This document shows positions 43,275-52,180 of a stretch of 64,000 nt of DNA, piece after piece. The notes beneath the pieces are model-generated. The model worked only from the letters and a program-made list of their open reading frames with translations, was not told the origin of the DNA and did no database searches. The number at the start of each line of letters is the position of its first letter. The stretch's first letter is position 1. The stretch is from Lewinellaceae bacterium (GTDB lineage Bacteria > Bacteroidota > Bacteroidia > Chitinophagales > Saprospiraceae), in contig JADJRC010000019.1 in assembly GCA_016712415.1 (NCBI GenBank), forward strand, positions 1 through 64,000, given 5' to 3'. Position numbers and translations under genes: made by a program.

Positions 43275-44189
43275 TCAGTGATTTTCTTCATACCATTTAA
43301 TGGTCTGTGCAACGCCATCCCGGAATGGTACGGATGGTTTCCAGCCGAGTAATGCTGCTCCTTTGGTGCCGTCGACTGTTTTGAAGGCGGCGCCGTCGGG
43401 CTTGGTCGGATCGAGTTTGATTTCGCCCTTGTATCCGCTCAGTTCCCGGATGAGTTCACACATCTCAATGACGGAAATGCCCTGTCCGATACCGATATTG
43501 ACAAAATCTTCGGTCGGCGGCATCTCCATGCTGCGGATCATGGATTCGGCGCCATCGTCGACATGCATCCATTCCCTGACGGGTTTGCCCGAGCCCCAGA
43601 CATTCACGAAGGGCAGGTCCTTTCTTTTGGCTTCTACGAACTTCATGATCAGGGCGCCCAGGGCGTGCGAACGCTCTTCCTCAAAGTGATCCTCAGGGCC
43701 GTACATGTTCGACAGCACTATATTTACAATATCCAGGCCATATTGGCGGTGGTTGGCCCACGACCCGACCCAAAATGCTTTTCTGACAAAGCCATATACC
43801 AGCACAGACTCGTGCATGGGGCCGTCCCATATCTCTTCTTCCCTGAATAAAGTGGCTTTGGCGGGGTACACGCAGTTGGAAATGGGGTTGACGATCCGTT
43901 TGATGCCCGATTCGCGCGCTGCCTTGAGCAGGTTCACATTCATGAGCAGGTTGTTTTCAAAAAGATCGACAGGGTATTTGTAGCCGAACTGAATACCGCC
44001 TACAAAAGAGGCGCAGTTGAGCAGCATATCAGGTTTATGCTCCTGAAAAAAGTCAATGGTCTGCCGGTAGTCGCGCAGGTCAACGCCGAGGCTAAGGGAG
44101 GTAATGACAGGGTCTTTCCCCTGTTCGTTCAATTTCCTGACGACACGTTTGCCTAAAAATCCGGTCGCGCCGGTTACTGCGATTTTCAT
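43275..44189 (-). CDS. NAD(P)-dependent epimerase/reductase, Fcl (GDP-fucose synthase)-like
   Basis: A 304-residue extended SDR: GATGFLGKRVV binds the nucleotide, CASFVGGIQFGYKYPVDLFENN is a strong match to GDP-L-fucose synthase (the VGGI segment), and NPISNCVYPA carries the active-site Ser/Cys region. The expected catalytic YxxxK reads YGFVRK, so an Arg takes the Lys position with a Lys directly after it. A member of the Fcl-related group with altered catalysis, or a variant register, is therefore likely. It would make or reduce a 4-keto-6-deoxy sugar; no Gmd partner is in the window. Confidence 0.8.
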   Translation of the reverse strand: MKIAVTGATGFLGKRVVRKLNEQGKDPVITSLSLGVDLRDYRQTIDFFQEHKPDMLLNCASFVGGIQFGYKYPVDLFENNLLMNVNLLKAARESGIKRIVNPISNCVYPAKATLFREEEIWDGPMHESVLVYGFVRKAFWVGSWANHRQYGLDIVNIVLSNMYGPEDHFEEERSHALGALIMKFVEAKRKDLPFVNVWGSGKPVREWMHVDDGAESMIRSMEMPPTEDFVNIGIGQGISVIEMCELIRELSGYKGEIKLDPTKPDGAAFKTVDGTKGAALLGWKPSVPFRDGVAQTIKWYEENH

Positions 44190-44222
44190 GCTTTGGTTGG
44201 CGATTTTATCGATGATTGAATG

Positions 44223-45686
44223 CTACAGTTTAGGGGTAAAAAATCCTATGGTTCTCGGGATGATAAAGGTTTTTATGAGGGCCATTTCCCGGGTTTTTGC
44301 CCAGTGATGAAGCGTCAGATAGATGCCCGTTCCAACAACCGGCGCCCATAATAACTGATACAGGGCTGCCGTGTTGGTGTATTGTAAAAGGATGAAAACT
44401 ACGGCGCCGGTGCCCACGCTAAACAATATACTTGGCGCTACATCTTTCATCTGCTCGGCCAAAGCATACCGGAGCAACAGGTCGGAATAGTAGGTGTTAA
44501 TGAACAAGGCAATGTAGGTGGCTGCTACCTGCCCGACCACCATACCATATATACCAAATTGTATTCCAATAATGAGCGCAACGGCCAGAATGGCTTTTTT
44601 TATGACTTCAAGTTTCAGACTCAGGTCGACTCTCCCCAATACCAGCAAAACATCGAGATTGATGGCATTCAGGTGGTATATGGCGCCGCCCAGGCACAGC
44701 AGGCGGAGCAGCGGGACGGAGGGCAGCCATTTTTCGCCGGCCAGCGATACGATGAGGGGTTCGGCAAGTACGCCCATCAGCGCCATGACCGGAATAATGA
44801 TGAACGAACTCACGCCGATCAGTTGGCGATAACCGTCCTTGAGTTTGACCTTGTCGTCCTGCAACCGGGCCAAAACGGGATAGGTCACCTTTTGAATCGC
44901 CTGCAGGAAACTGTTGGAGGCCATGTTGCAGAAGTTGTTGGCCTGCGTAAAAAAGCCCAGCGTGGCAGCCGAATAGAACTTGCCGATCAGGATCTGTATC
45001 AGGTGCCTGAACACCTTGTCGATCAGGGCCTCCGCCAGGATGACCGAGCCGAACCCGAACAGCCTTCTGAACGAACTTGTGCTGAAACGCAGCGTGAGCC
45101 GCCAGGGGTTGATTACCCAGAACAGTACGGTCGTTATCAGTTCCATAACGCCGATCCGCGCGACCAGGCTCCACACGCCCCAGCCGTTAAAGGCCATTAC
45201 TACGGCGCAGATGCCCGATGCCAGTACCGCACCCATACGCACCTTCGTCTGGACCCGGAAATCGATCTGCTGCGTCAGGATGGCGTGTTGAATGATCGAT
45301 AATGCGCTGACAATCAGGTTGATGCCCATTATCCTGACAATCGCGGTCAGCACCGGCTGCCCGAAAAAACCGGCGATCCAGGGCGCTGTCAAATACAGCA
45401 GGCCGTAAAATGCCAGCGCGGTGACCAGATTGAAAATGAACACGGTGGACTTGTCCAGTTCGGTGATTGTTTTTTCCCGGACAAGCGCGAATCCGATTCC
45501 GCTTTGAATAAAAGAAGAAGATATCTCAAAGAACACCATCACCATCGCAACCAGGCCGAAGTCGGCCGGCGCGAGTAGCCGGGCAAGGATAATGGTGACG
45601 ATAAAATTAGCCAGACTGCTGCCAACCTTATCCACCAGCACCCACAAAAATCCCGTAAGTGATCTGTCTCTGAGTGATTCAGCCAT
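44223..45686 (-). CDS. MOP-superfamily polysaccharide flippase (Wzx-like), copy 1
   Basis: A 487-residue membrane protein with about 12-14 helices and the Polysacc_synt/PST start DRSLTGFLWVLVDKVGSSLA, followed by ILARLLAPADFGLVAMVMVF and IQSGIGFALVREK. It translocates undecaprenyl-linked repeat units from the cytoplasmic to the periplasmic face. The start at 45686 (MAESLRDRS) is preferred over a Met at 45710. It overlaps the GT2 gene's end by 8 bases. A second, related flippase is two genes upstream, sharing ILARLLSPAEYGLIGM-type motifs, so the locus has a duplicated export step. Confidence 0.9.
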   Translation of the reverse strand: MAESLRDRSLTGFLWVLVDKVGSSLANFIVTIILARLLAPADFGLVAMVMVFFEISSSFIQSGIGFALVREKTITELDKSTVFIFNLVTALAFYGLLYLTAPWIAGFFGQPVLTAIVRIMGINLIVSALSIIQHAILTQQIDFRVQTKVRMGAVLASGICAVVMAFNGWGVWSLVARIGVMELITTVLFWVINPWRLTLRFSTSSFRRLFGFGSVILAEALIDKVFRHLIQILIGKFYSAATLGFFTQANNFCNMASNSFLQAIQKVTYPVLARLQDDKVKLKDGYRQLIGVSSFIIIPVMALMGVLAEPLIVSLAGEKWLPSVPLLRLLCLGGAIYHLNAINLDVLLVLGRVDLSLKLEVIKKAILAVALIIGIQFGIYGMVVGQVAATYIALFINTYYSDLLLRYALAEQMKDVAPSILFSVGTGAVVFILLQYTNTAALYQLLWAPVVGTGIYLTLHHWAKTREMALIKTFIIPRTIGFFTPKL

Positions 45687-46605
45687 TGCTAATGATCGGA
45701 TGCTCCACAAGCATGGGCAGGTTAAACTCTCTCAATACGGACAACACTTTCATGTTTACCCTTTTGAAAGGGCCGCCCAGACTTTTTGCAATCCTGAAAT
45801 ACTGATACGCGAACCCGTATATGCCCCGCTTGTCGCCGGCAGCCGCTTTTTTCAGGTATTCCAGCGCTTTGTCTTTCTGGCCGAGCATGTAATAGTCGGT
45901 TGCTGCTGAAAACTGCCACCAGGCCGCCTCCATGGGCGAAAACAGGTTTTGCGAACGCTCCAGCAGCACCAGTCGCGCCCGAACTTTTTTCTCCGTAGCG
46001 CTGCTGGCCGAACCCTCGGTAGGGAAGGTGACGGCCACGATGTCGTCGTGCAGAGCGAAGGTCTCGAATGCCGCCAGCCGGCTGCTCAATTCGATATCTT
46101 CCAGCGGCGCCGCCGCCTGGTCGAAGCCGCCCGATTTTTCCAGCAGGTCTTTCCGGATCATCCAGCGCGAGGGAAAGCCGGTGCAGGTCGCCTTCAATTC
46201 GAGTTTTTGCTCTTCGAGCACCTGGCCGGTCGCTTTGTCTTTCGACTGAAAACCCGAAACGAGAAAGCCGTTACCGGATTTTACCATGGCTTTCAGTTGC
46301 GATTCAAAGCGGTGGGGCAGGCTGATATCGTCGTCGTCGAGGAAAGCGATATACTTCCCCTGCGCCATTTGAATGCCGTAGTTCCGCGCAGAACTCACGC
46401 CCTTTTCGGGGTTCAGGAAATACCTGATCCGGGGATCGCGCGCTGCATATTCCAGGGCTACCTCGGCTGTGTTGTCGGTCGATTTATCGTCGACAATGAC
46501 CATTTCCCAATGCGGATAGGTTTGCCCGAGGGAGCTTTCAATCGCGTCTTTTAAAAAATTTGCCCGGTTGTAGGTGGGCACGACACAGGAGACGAGTTCA
46601 TTCAT
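45679..46605 (-). CDS. glycosyltransferase family 2
   Basis: A 308-residue inverting GT-A enzyme: VSCVVPTYNRANFLKDAIES, VIVDDKSTDNTAEV, GVSSARNYGIQMAQGKYIAFL with the DDDD metal-binding run, and GGFDQAAAPLEDIELSSRLA. The C-terminal about 80 residues are helical and look like a short TPR-type extension (DYYMLGQKDKALEYLKKAA). It lies between the two flippase genes, overlapping one. Adds a sugar from a nucleotide donor at the cytoplasmic face; donor unknown. Confidence 0.92.
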   Translation of the reverse strand: MNELVSCVVPTYNRANFLKDAIESSLGQTYPHWEMVIVDDKSTDNTAEVALEYAARDPRIRYFLNPEKGVSSARNYGIQMAQGKYIAFLDDDDISLPHRFESQLKAMVKSGNGFLVSGFQSKDKATGQVLEEQKLELKATCTGFPSRWMIRKDLLEKSGGFDQAAAPLEDIELSSRLAAFETFALHDDIVAVTFPTEGSASSATEKKVRARLVLLERSQNLFSPMEAAWWQFSAATDYYMLGQKDKALEYLKKAAAGDKRGIYGFAYQYFRIAKSLGGPFKRVNMKVLSVLREFNLPMLVEHPIISNG

Positions 46606-46623
46606 GATTAGAAATGTTTCAAT

Positions 46624-48081
46624 TTAGTTTGCAAGAGCGGTTTTTTTGGAAAATTTGCCGAGGACGATCTCCCTGATCTCCAGAAATGGCTTGATTTTGA
46701 ACAGATTGGAAAAGAACAGGATAAAACCAAGTCCCAGGATGCCCTGAATTAACAAGGTCAGCAGCGCCGGAAGTGTAATCACCTGTCCTGCCACAAACAG
46801 GAATACACCCATACATGCCGCGAACAGGAAGGAGGGCAAGATGTCGCGGATTTGTTCGCCGAGGGGGTAATCGATCAGTTTTCCGGAGCGGGAGGCCGTA
46901 ATGAGATAATCCAGCACCCAGGTAAAGATCATACAGATAATCATGGCCTTTATCCCGTACAGCAGGCCGACGGCGACAGCCGGCAACGCGATGAACTTGG
47001 TCAGTACCTCCAGCCGGAAATGCAAGCCGGAATGACCTTTTATGACCAGGATATTCAGGTTGATATAGTGAAGGGGGTAAAATAACCCGATCATACTCAG
47101 CAGTTGCAGGTAGGGGATAGACTCGGCCCATTTCGGACCGATCAGCCCCAGGATAAAGTTGTCGGACGTGGCGGCCAGTGCGAACATCAGGATCGCGGTG
47201 AGGTAGGTAGTCGACTGGACCAGCCTGCGATAGGCGTTCCGGAGGCGTTCGTCGTTGTCTTTTATTTCTGCCAGGGCAGGAAAGCTCACGGACTGGATCA
47301 CATTGTGCAGCGTCCGGGAAAACATGTCCTTGTAACCGTTGGCCCGGGTGTAAAGGCCCAGGTCGCGGGCGCTGAAAAATTTGCCGATCAGGATGTAATA
47401 GATGTTGTTATACGCTTCAAGAAACAGGCGGGAGGCCAGCAGTTTTGAGCCAAAGCCGAATATTTCCCTGAAGGAAGCATAACTGAACATGAACCGCAGC
47501 GGTGGCCGGCTGATGACGAACACCAGGATGGTTGTCAGCAGGCTTTGCATGATGTTGCGCCATACGAGGCTCCACACTCCGTAGCCCTTGAACGCGAGGG
47601 GAATGGCCACTGCGCCGGAAATAATATTGGAAATGACGGAAATGGCCGCAAGTGATTTAAAGTCGAGGTTTTTGGTGAGGGGCACCCGGGCCACCATCCC
47701 AAAGGCATTGATAACCACCGTAATACCCAGCACGCCGATGATCGGGATCAGCTGTGGTTCGTTGAAAAACCAGCTGATCCCGGGCGCCGACAAATACATG
47801 AGGCTGTAAAAAAATATTCCGGTAAATACATTGACCAGAAAGATCGTGGAGTAATCCGCAACAGTCGGGTCTTTTTTCCGGATAAGCGCCTCACTGAAGC
47901 CTGCAACGACGAAGGTGTCGGCGATCTCAAAAAATATAGCCAGCATCCCGATCAGTCCATACTCGGCGGGCGACAGCAATCGCGCCAGTATGATGCCGAA
48001 AATAAACTGGGAAATCTGGTTGGCAAAACGATCGATAAACGCCCATGACAATCCACGGATCGTGCGTTGCTTTAATGACAT
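46624..48081 (-). CDS. MOP-superfamily polysaccharide flippase (Wzx-like), copy 2
   Basis: A 485-residue polytopic protein with about 12-14 helices, opening KQRTIRGLSWAFIDRFANQI and then GIILARLLSPAEYGLIGM, typical of the PST branch. The central FGFGSKLLASRLFLEAYNNI segment and a positively charged C-terminus are conserved. It probably shares the translocation role with copy 1; two flippases may serve two different lipid-linked substrates or reflect duplication. It lies 64 bases downstream of the Wzc-like gene. Confidence 0.9.
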   Translation of the reverse strand: MSLKQRTIRGLSWAFIDRFANQISQFIFGIILARLLSPAEYGLIGMLAIFFEIADTFVVAGFSEALIRKKDPTVADYSTIFLVNVFTGIFFYSLMYLSAPGISWFFNEPQLIPIIGVLGITVVINAFGMVARVPLTKNLDFKSLAAISVISNIISGAVAIPLAFKGYGVWSLVWRNIMQSLLTTILVFVISRPPLRFMFSYASFREIFGFGSKLLASRLFLEAYNNIYYILIGKFFSARDLGLYTRANGYKDMFSRTLHNVIQSVSFPALAEIKDNDERLRNAYRRLVQSTTYLTAILMFALAATSDNFILGLIGPKWAESIPYLQLLSMIGLFYPLHYINLNILVIKGHSGLHFRLEVLTKFIALPAVAVGLLYGIKAMIICMIFTWVLDYLITASRSGKLIDYPLGEQIRDILPSFLFAACMGVFLFVAGQVITLPALLTLLIQGILGLGFILFFSNLFKIKPFLEIREIVLGKFSKKTALAN

Positions 48082-48145
48082 AATACAGCCCGAGGCCTTA
48101 AAGTTTTCTCAAAAATGCTTGGTTCGACAGCGGGGGGTGTCTCGT

Positions 48146-50422
48146 TCAGTTTTCGTCGCCGTAATACGATGAGTAGTATCCGCTTCCGTAGCCTCTCTTG
48201 TTCAGTTTAACGGCATTCAGCACGATAAAAGGCTTGGGCAGTTTATCTTTCTGAATAATGTCGTTGATGGTCTGGAAGTCTGCTTTGCGGGTATAGCCGG
48301 CGCGCACCACGTACATGGTTGCATCTGCCATATCCTTTACCTGGAGGGCGTCGGCCACGACACCTACGGGAGGTGTGTCCAGAATGACAAAGTCGTATTT
48401 ACCCTTCAGGTAGGCTACCAGTTCGCGCAGGCGCGTCGACAGGATCAGTTCGCCGGGGTTCGGTGGCTTGGCGCCGCAACGAATCACATCAAAATTGAGG
48501 TGCAGGCCGGTGTTCTGGATGATCATTTCCGGAGTCAGGGAAGGGTCGATCAGGTAGTTGACCACACCGTCGTCCGTAGATTCCAGGTCTTCGAATTCCT
48601 GGCTCGGCTTGCGCAGGTCCAGTTCCAGCAGCACTACTTTTTTGCCGGCAAGCGCCTGGGTTACGCCAAGGTTGAGCGCGATAAACGATTTGCCCTCGCC
48701 CGGCACGCCTGAAGTGACGAGCAGCGACTTGAGGTCTTTCCCCGGCATGATATATGCCAGGTTGGCGCGCAGCAGCCTGAACATCTCGGCGGCGGCGGAA
48801 GTGCTGTTTTCCTTGACGACCAGGCGCGATTTTTTGCGGCTGGAGGCCAGGACACCGGCCACGGTTGCAGTGGTAATGCGCTGAATATCTTCCTCGTTCT
48901 GGATTTTGTCGTTCATGCTTTCCACCATAAACGCAATACCGGAGGGAAGCGCCAGTCCCAGGAATAGTGCGATGAGCATGATCTGTGCCACCTTGGGACT
49001 TACCGGATCCGACGATTCTGCCGGCTCGATCACCCTGCCGGTAGCCGTGGTGCTGGCCAGCGAAATGGCGGACTGTTCCCTTTTCTGGAGCAGGTAAACG
49101 TAGATGTTTTCTGTAAGGTCTTTTTTGCGCTCCTTATCGAGGAGTTCCCGCTCCCGGGTGGGCAGGCTGGCCATGCGGTTCTCGATGTTGGAACTCATCT
49201 CGCGTTTGGCATTCCGGCCGATCTGCACATCTGTCCGGATAGAACGGATATTGTCGATGATCGTTTGACGCAGGTTTTTGATCTGCTTTTCCGTCAGTAC
49301 AATATCGGGGTGCGACGCGCCGTACACATTTTTCTGACGCTCCCGCTGCCGCAGCAGCTCGTTGAAGTTCTGTATCTGGCTGGTCAGCGTCAGGTTATTG
49401 ATATTGATATTGGTCGGCACAAACTCAAAGTTGTCTTTGTTTCGTTCGAGAAAACTCTCGATCGAACCCAGAATTTCCAGCTGGATGTCGGTGCCGGAAA
49501 TCTCGCGGTTGTAATCCGCCAGTTCCTTCAGCAGCAATCCGCCTTCCGCGCTCATTTCCACCATATTAAACCGGCGGCGGTATGTCTCCACATTTTGCTC
49601 CGCATCGGCCAATTCTCTGGAAATCAGTTTGATGCGCTCGTTCAGCAGATCAAGGCTGTTCTCAAATACGGAGTTCTTTTCATCGATGGACTGCTGGTTG
49701 TACAGGGCCATGAGTTCGGTGAGCACCGCCTCGGCGCGTTGTGGGTCGACGTCCTTGTACGTCATGGTGACGGTACTGGACAGTTCGCCGACGGCACTTA
49801 CGTCCAGGGCGTCGAGCAATCCTTTAGCCTTTTCCTTGGGTGGCGAAATGACCAGGCCTACAGCCCCGGGAATGTCTTTTCCGCGGCTGTACGACAGGGT
49901 AAGTTTGCCTGCCGGCAGGCGCAATTCTTTGCCGAATTCACCCTGGTATTGCCGTTTGTCTTCCTCTGTAAGCAAATAGGTGCCGTTGTTTTGAATCTCG
50001 ATCCTGGCATCTACAACGGCGTTATCGCTGTTGGGCTTCCAGTCTACCACGTGAATCGGCGAATTCTTGTAGAGGTCGCGTTTCTTCAGGAACTCCAGGT
50101 TGAAATATTCGTACTGGAGTTCGAGGTTTTGCACGACGTGCTCCATGATGGGCGTCGATTTGAGGATCAAGACCTCATTCTCGAGACTTTTTTTCTTTTT
50201 ACCGAGCACGCCCAGTTCGTCAAAGATGGCTTCCTCGACGATTTGCCCCGATTTTTCCTCGTCTTTGATCAGGAGCATGGCAGTCGCCTCATATTTTTTA
50301 GGCGTGATCCGGAGGTATAAATAAGCCAGACCTATTGCCATTGGAAATAAAAGGGCATACAGGTACCAGTATTTGAGCGCTGCGCTCAGCAATTGCTTAA
50401 TATTAATGCGATCTTCTTTCAC
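48146..50422 (-). CDS. Wzc-like polysaccharide co-polymerase and tyrosine autokinase
   Basis: A 758-residue inner-membrane protein. An N-terminal Wzz domain has a first helix at about 17-36 and a long periplasmic coiled-coil part. The GNVR-type stretch leads to a second helix near 485-505 (PKVAQIMLIALFLGLALPSG), and a cytoplasmic BY-kinase domain follows. The kinase shows Walker A TSGVPGEGKSFIAL, Walker A' VVLLELDLRKP and Walker B FVILDTPPVG. A Tyr cluster ends the protein (GYGSGYYSSYYGDEN). It controls chain length and export with the Wza-like lipoprotein upstream, by cycles of Tyr phosphorylation reversed by the CpsB-like phosphatase encoded in the same operon. Confidence 0.95.
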   Translation of the reverse strand: MKEDRINIKQLLSAALKYWYLYALLFPMAIGLAYLYLRITPKKYEATAMLLIKDEEKSGQIVEEAIFDELGVLGKKKKSLENEVLILKSTPIMEHVVQNLELQYEYFNLEFLKKRDLYKNSPIHVVDWKPNSDNAVVDARIEIQNNGTYLLTEEDKRQYQGEFGKELRLPAGKLTLSYSRGKDIPGAVGLVISPPKEKAKGLLDALDVSAVGELSSTVTMTYKDVDPQRAEAVLTELMALYNQQSIDEKNSVFENSLDLLNERIKLISRELADAEQNVETYRRRFNMVEMSAEGGLLLKELADYNREISGTDIQLEILGSIESFLERNKDNFEFVPTNININNLTLTSQIQNFNELLRQRERQKNVYGASHPDIVLTEKQIKNLRQTIIDNIRSIRTDVQIGRNAKREMSSNIENRMASLPTRERELLDKERKKDLTENIYVYLLQKREQSAISLASTTATGRVIEPAESSDPVSPKVAQIMLIALFLGLALPSGIAFMVESMNDKIQNEEDIQRITTATVAGVLASSRKKSRLVVKENSTSAAAEMFRLLRANLAYIMPGKDLKSLLVTSGVPGEGKSFIALNLGVTQALAGKKVVLLELDLRKPSQEFEDLESTDDGVVNYLIDPSLTPEMIIQNTGLHLNFDVIRCGAKPPNPGELILSTRLRELVAYLKGKYDFVILDTPPVGVVADALQVKDMADATMYVVRAGYTRKADFQTINDIIQKDKLPKPFIVLNAVKLNKRGYGSGYYSSYYGDEN

Positions 50423-50465
50423 GGATTAGGATTGAAGAAGTGAGAAAATTGCGCGTTGATTCAGG

Positions 50466-50483
50466 CTGACGGCTTGCCGTCAG
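50466..50483 (-). other. hairpin between the Wza-like and Wzc-like genes
   Basis: A perfect 8-bp stem (CTGACGGC / GCCGTCAG) with a 2-base loop, lying in the 99-base gap of the operon. No T-run follows on the minus strand. It may be an mRNA-stability or processing element that sets relative amounts of the two proteins. Confidence 0.5.
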
Positions 50484-50521
50484 GCAGTTTTGAAATAATT
50501 CAAGTGGAAATAACAGACCAC

Positions 50522-51310
50522 TCATTTAATGGACAGCCCCAATACGAAGGTTGCCAGTGTAACAAGGGGGAACAGGATTGAAGAATACCGCGACAGGAAA
50601 TCGCCCTGCGTGGCATATTGCTTGGCCTTGAGCGGTTCGACGTACACGATATCGTTAGGGCTCAGGTAAAAATAAGGCGAACGGAACAGGGAAGTATCCT
50701 GCGTGTTGAGCCGGACGAACTCCCGTTTCTGGTTGCGTTCGCGCATGATCATCACGGAATTGCGGCGCGCATAGGGGGTGAAATCACCCGCCATGCCGAG
50801 GGCTTCGAGAATATTGAGGCGTTCGTTCGGAATGATGTAGGCGTTGGGTCGTGTGACCTCGCCGATCAGTGTAACCCGGAAGTTCAAAAATCGCACCTGC
50901 ACCAGCGCATCCTGAAAAAAGGCGGCCAGTTTGGTATTGATCTCCTGTCGCAGGTCGAGTACGGTTTTCCCGGCTGCGTGTACCTTGCCCACAAAAGGCA
51001 GGTAAATATCGCCGAGTTCGTCGACCCTGTAACCTTCCTGGATACCGAGCGCCCGTTCGCCGGAAGAAGCCGTTGTTTCTTCCTTTTTTAACTGGAAGGC
51101 GGTCACGGTTTCCGGATTGCGGCTCGATACCTGAATACTCAGAATATCGTCGGGCTGGATTCTCAGGGCCGGCTGGTTGTTGATCGCGGCAACCTGGTTT
51201 TGAACATCTTTCAGCATGATCATTTCTTCATGCTTGACACTTCCGCAACTTTGTAGTGCGGCAAAACAGCAAAAGCTGAGAATTACCTGCAAAAGGTATT
51301 TCTGATTCAT
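50522..51310 (-). CDS. Wza-like polysaccharide export lipoprotein
   Basis: A 262-residue outer-membrane lipoprotein. The signal peptide MNQKYLLQVILSFCCFAAL ends at the lipobox QSC. A Poly_export domain (about 50-130, LRIQPDDILSIQVSSRNPET and YRVDELGDIYLPFVGKVHAAG) and one SLBB-type domain (VTLIGEVTRPNAYIIPNERL) follow, and a hydrophobic C-terminal helix ends the protein (SILFPLVTLATFVLGLSIK). It forms the outer-membrane channel for the polysaccharide together with the Wzc-like protein of the next gene. The C-terminal membrane helix is a common feature of Bacteroidota homologues. Confidence 0.93.
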   Translation of the reverse strand: MNQKYLLQVILSFCCFAALQSCGSVKHEEMIMLKDVQNQVAAINNQPALRIQPDDILSIQVSSRNPETVTAFQLKKEETTASSGERALGIQEGYRVDELGDIYLPFVGKVHAAGKTVLDLRQEINTKLAAFFQDALVQVRFLNFRVTLIGEVTRPNAYIIPNERLNILEALGMAGDFTPYARRNSVMIMRERNQKREFVRLNTQDTSLFRSPYFYLSPNDIVYVEPLKAKQYATQGDFLSRYSSILFPLVTLATFVLGLSIK

Positions 51311-51351
51311 GATTACAAATTTTTTCGGAACTGGGAGAGTTACGGTTAAAG

Positions 51352-52131
51352 TTAGAGATCGCGGTTCTGAAATTTCTGGGACAACGCCAACTTATTGAAG
51401 TAGTTGAGTTGCCGGGGGGTGTGCAAATCGGTGCCCACAAATTCATACCATTCCTGGTCTAGCAATTTGCGTGCCCGTTTTGTTACCTCTTTTCCCTCGT
51501 ACCCTGCCAACGACATGGCGTTGAGTTGAAAAAGGCATCCTGCGTCTTTCAGGCCTTCAATCGTTTTGAAATTTTCAAAATAATAACCGTAGCGTTCGGG
51601 ATGAGCCATGACGGGTTTGTAGCCCGCCAACTGGATCTGGAATAAGGTTTTTTGCAGGGCAGGGAGTATCTGGATGTTGTGGTGCGACAACTCCACGAGG
51701 ACGTAGTTTTCCTTCAGGGTGAGCAGGGGGCCGGATTTCAAATGCGCCTCAAAACCCTCGTCGAGCATGTATTCCGCAGCGAGGCCAAACTCCATGTCGA
51801 TGCCGGCCTTCCGCACCACCTTCATAAAGCGGTCGAAGAACTCCTTCAGCATCTTCGGGGTGTTCTCGTACTGGGTTTTGATGTGCGGCGTGGCAATGAG
51901 TTTCCGATACCCGAGCGCTGCCAGGCCCCGGATCATTTCAAGTCCTTCACGGTCCGATTGTGCTCCATCGTCAACTCCGGGTAGCCAGTGCGCGTGCATG
52001 TCTACCTGAAGTTGTTGCCCGATTTGCGGGCTGTTCGATGAGAAGAAGGGCAGTAACAAGTTTTTCAGTAATTGAGACGGCCCCGAAGCAGTTTGTGTAG
52101 GATACTGGTGTGCATAAATCGAGTTTTTCAT
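51352..52131 (-). CDS. CpsB/CapC-type protein-tyrosine phosphatase (PHP fold)
   Basis: A 259-residue metal-dependent phosphatase of the PHP family. Metal ligands are visible in DMHAHWLPGVDDGA, IATPH, AEYML, VELSHHN, MAHPERYGYY and GTDLH. In Gram-positive and Bacteroidota capsule loci such enzymes remove phosphate from the tyrosine kinase that controls chain length, here the Wzc-like protein two genes downstream. The ATG at 52131 (MKNSIYAHQYP) starts the protein; the longer open frame to 52461 overlaps the dehydrogenase gene and is not believed. A short Pro/Ser-rich N-terminus precedes the fold. Confidence 0.9.
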   Translation of the reverse strand: MKNSIYAHQYPTQTASGPSQLLKNLLLPFFSSNSPQIGQQLQVDMHAHWLPGVDDGAQSDREGLEMIRGLAALGYRKLIATPHIKTQYENTPKMLKEFFDRFMKVVRKAGIDMEFGLAAEYMLDEGFEAHLKSGPLLTLKENYVLVELSHHNIQILPALQKTLFQIQLAGYKPVMAHPERYGYYFENFKTIEGLKDAGCLFQLNAMSLAGYEGKEVTKRARKLLDQEWYEFVGTDLHTPRQLNYFNKLALSQKFQNRDL

Positions 52132-52180
52132 ATTTGGGATGTTTTGGAAGGGGGGGAGTAAAACAAAAAATATATGTTGG

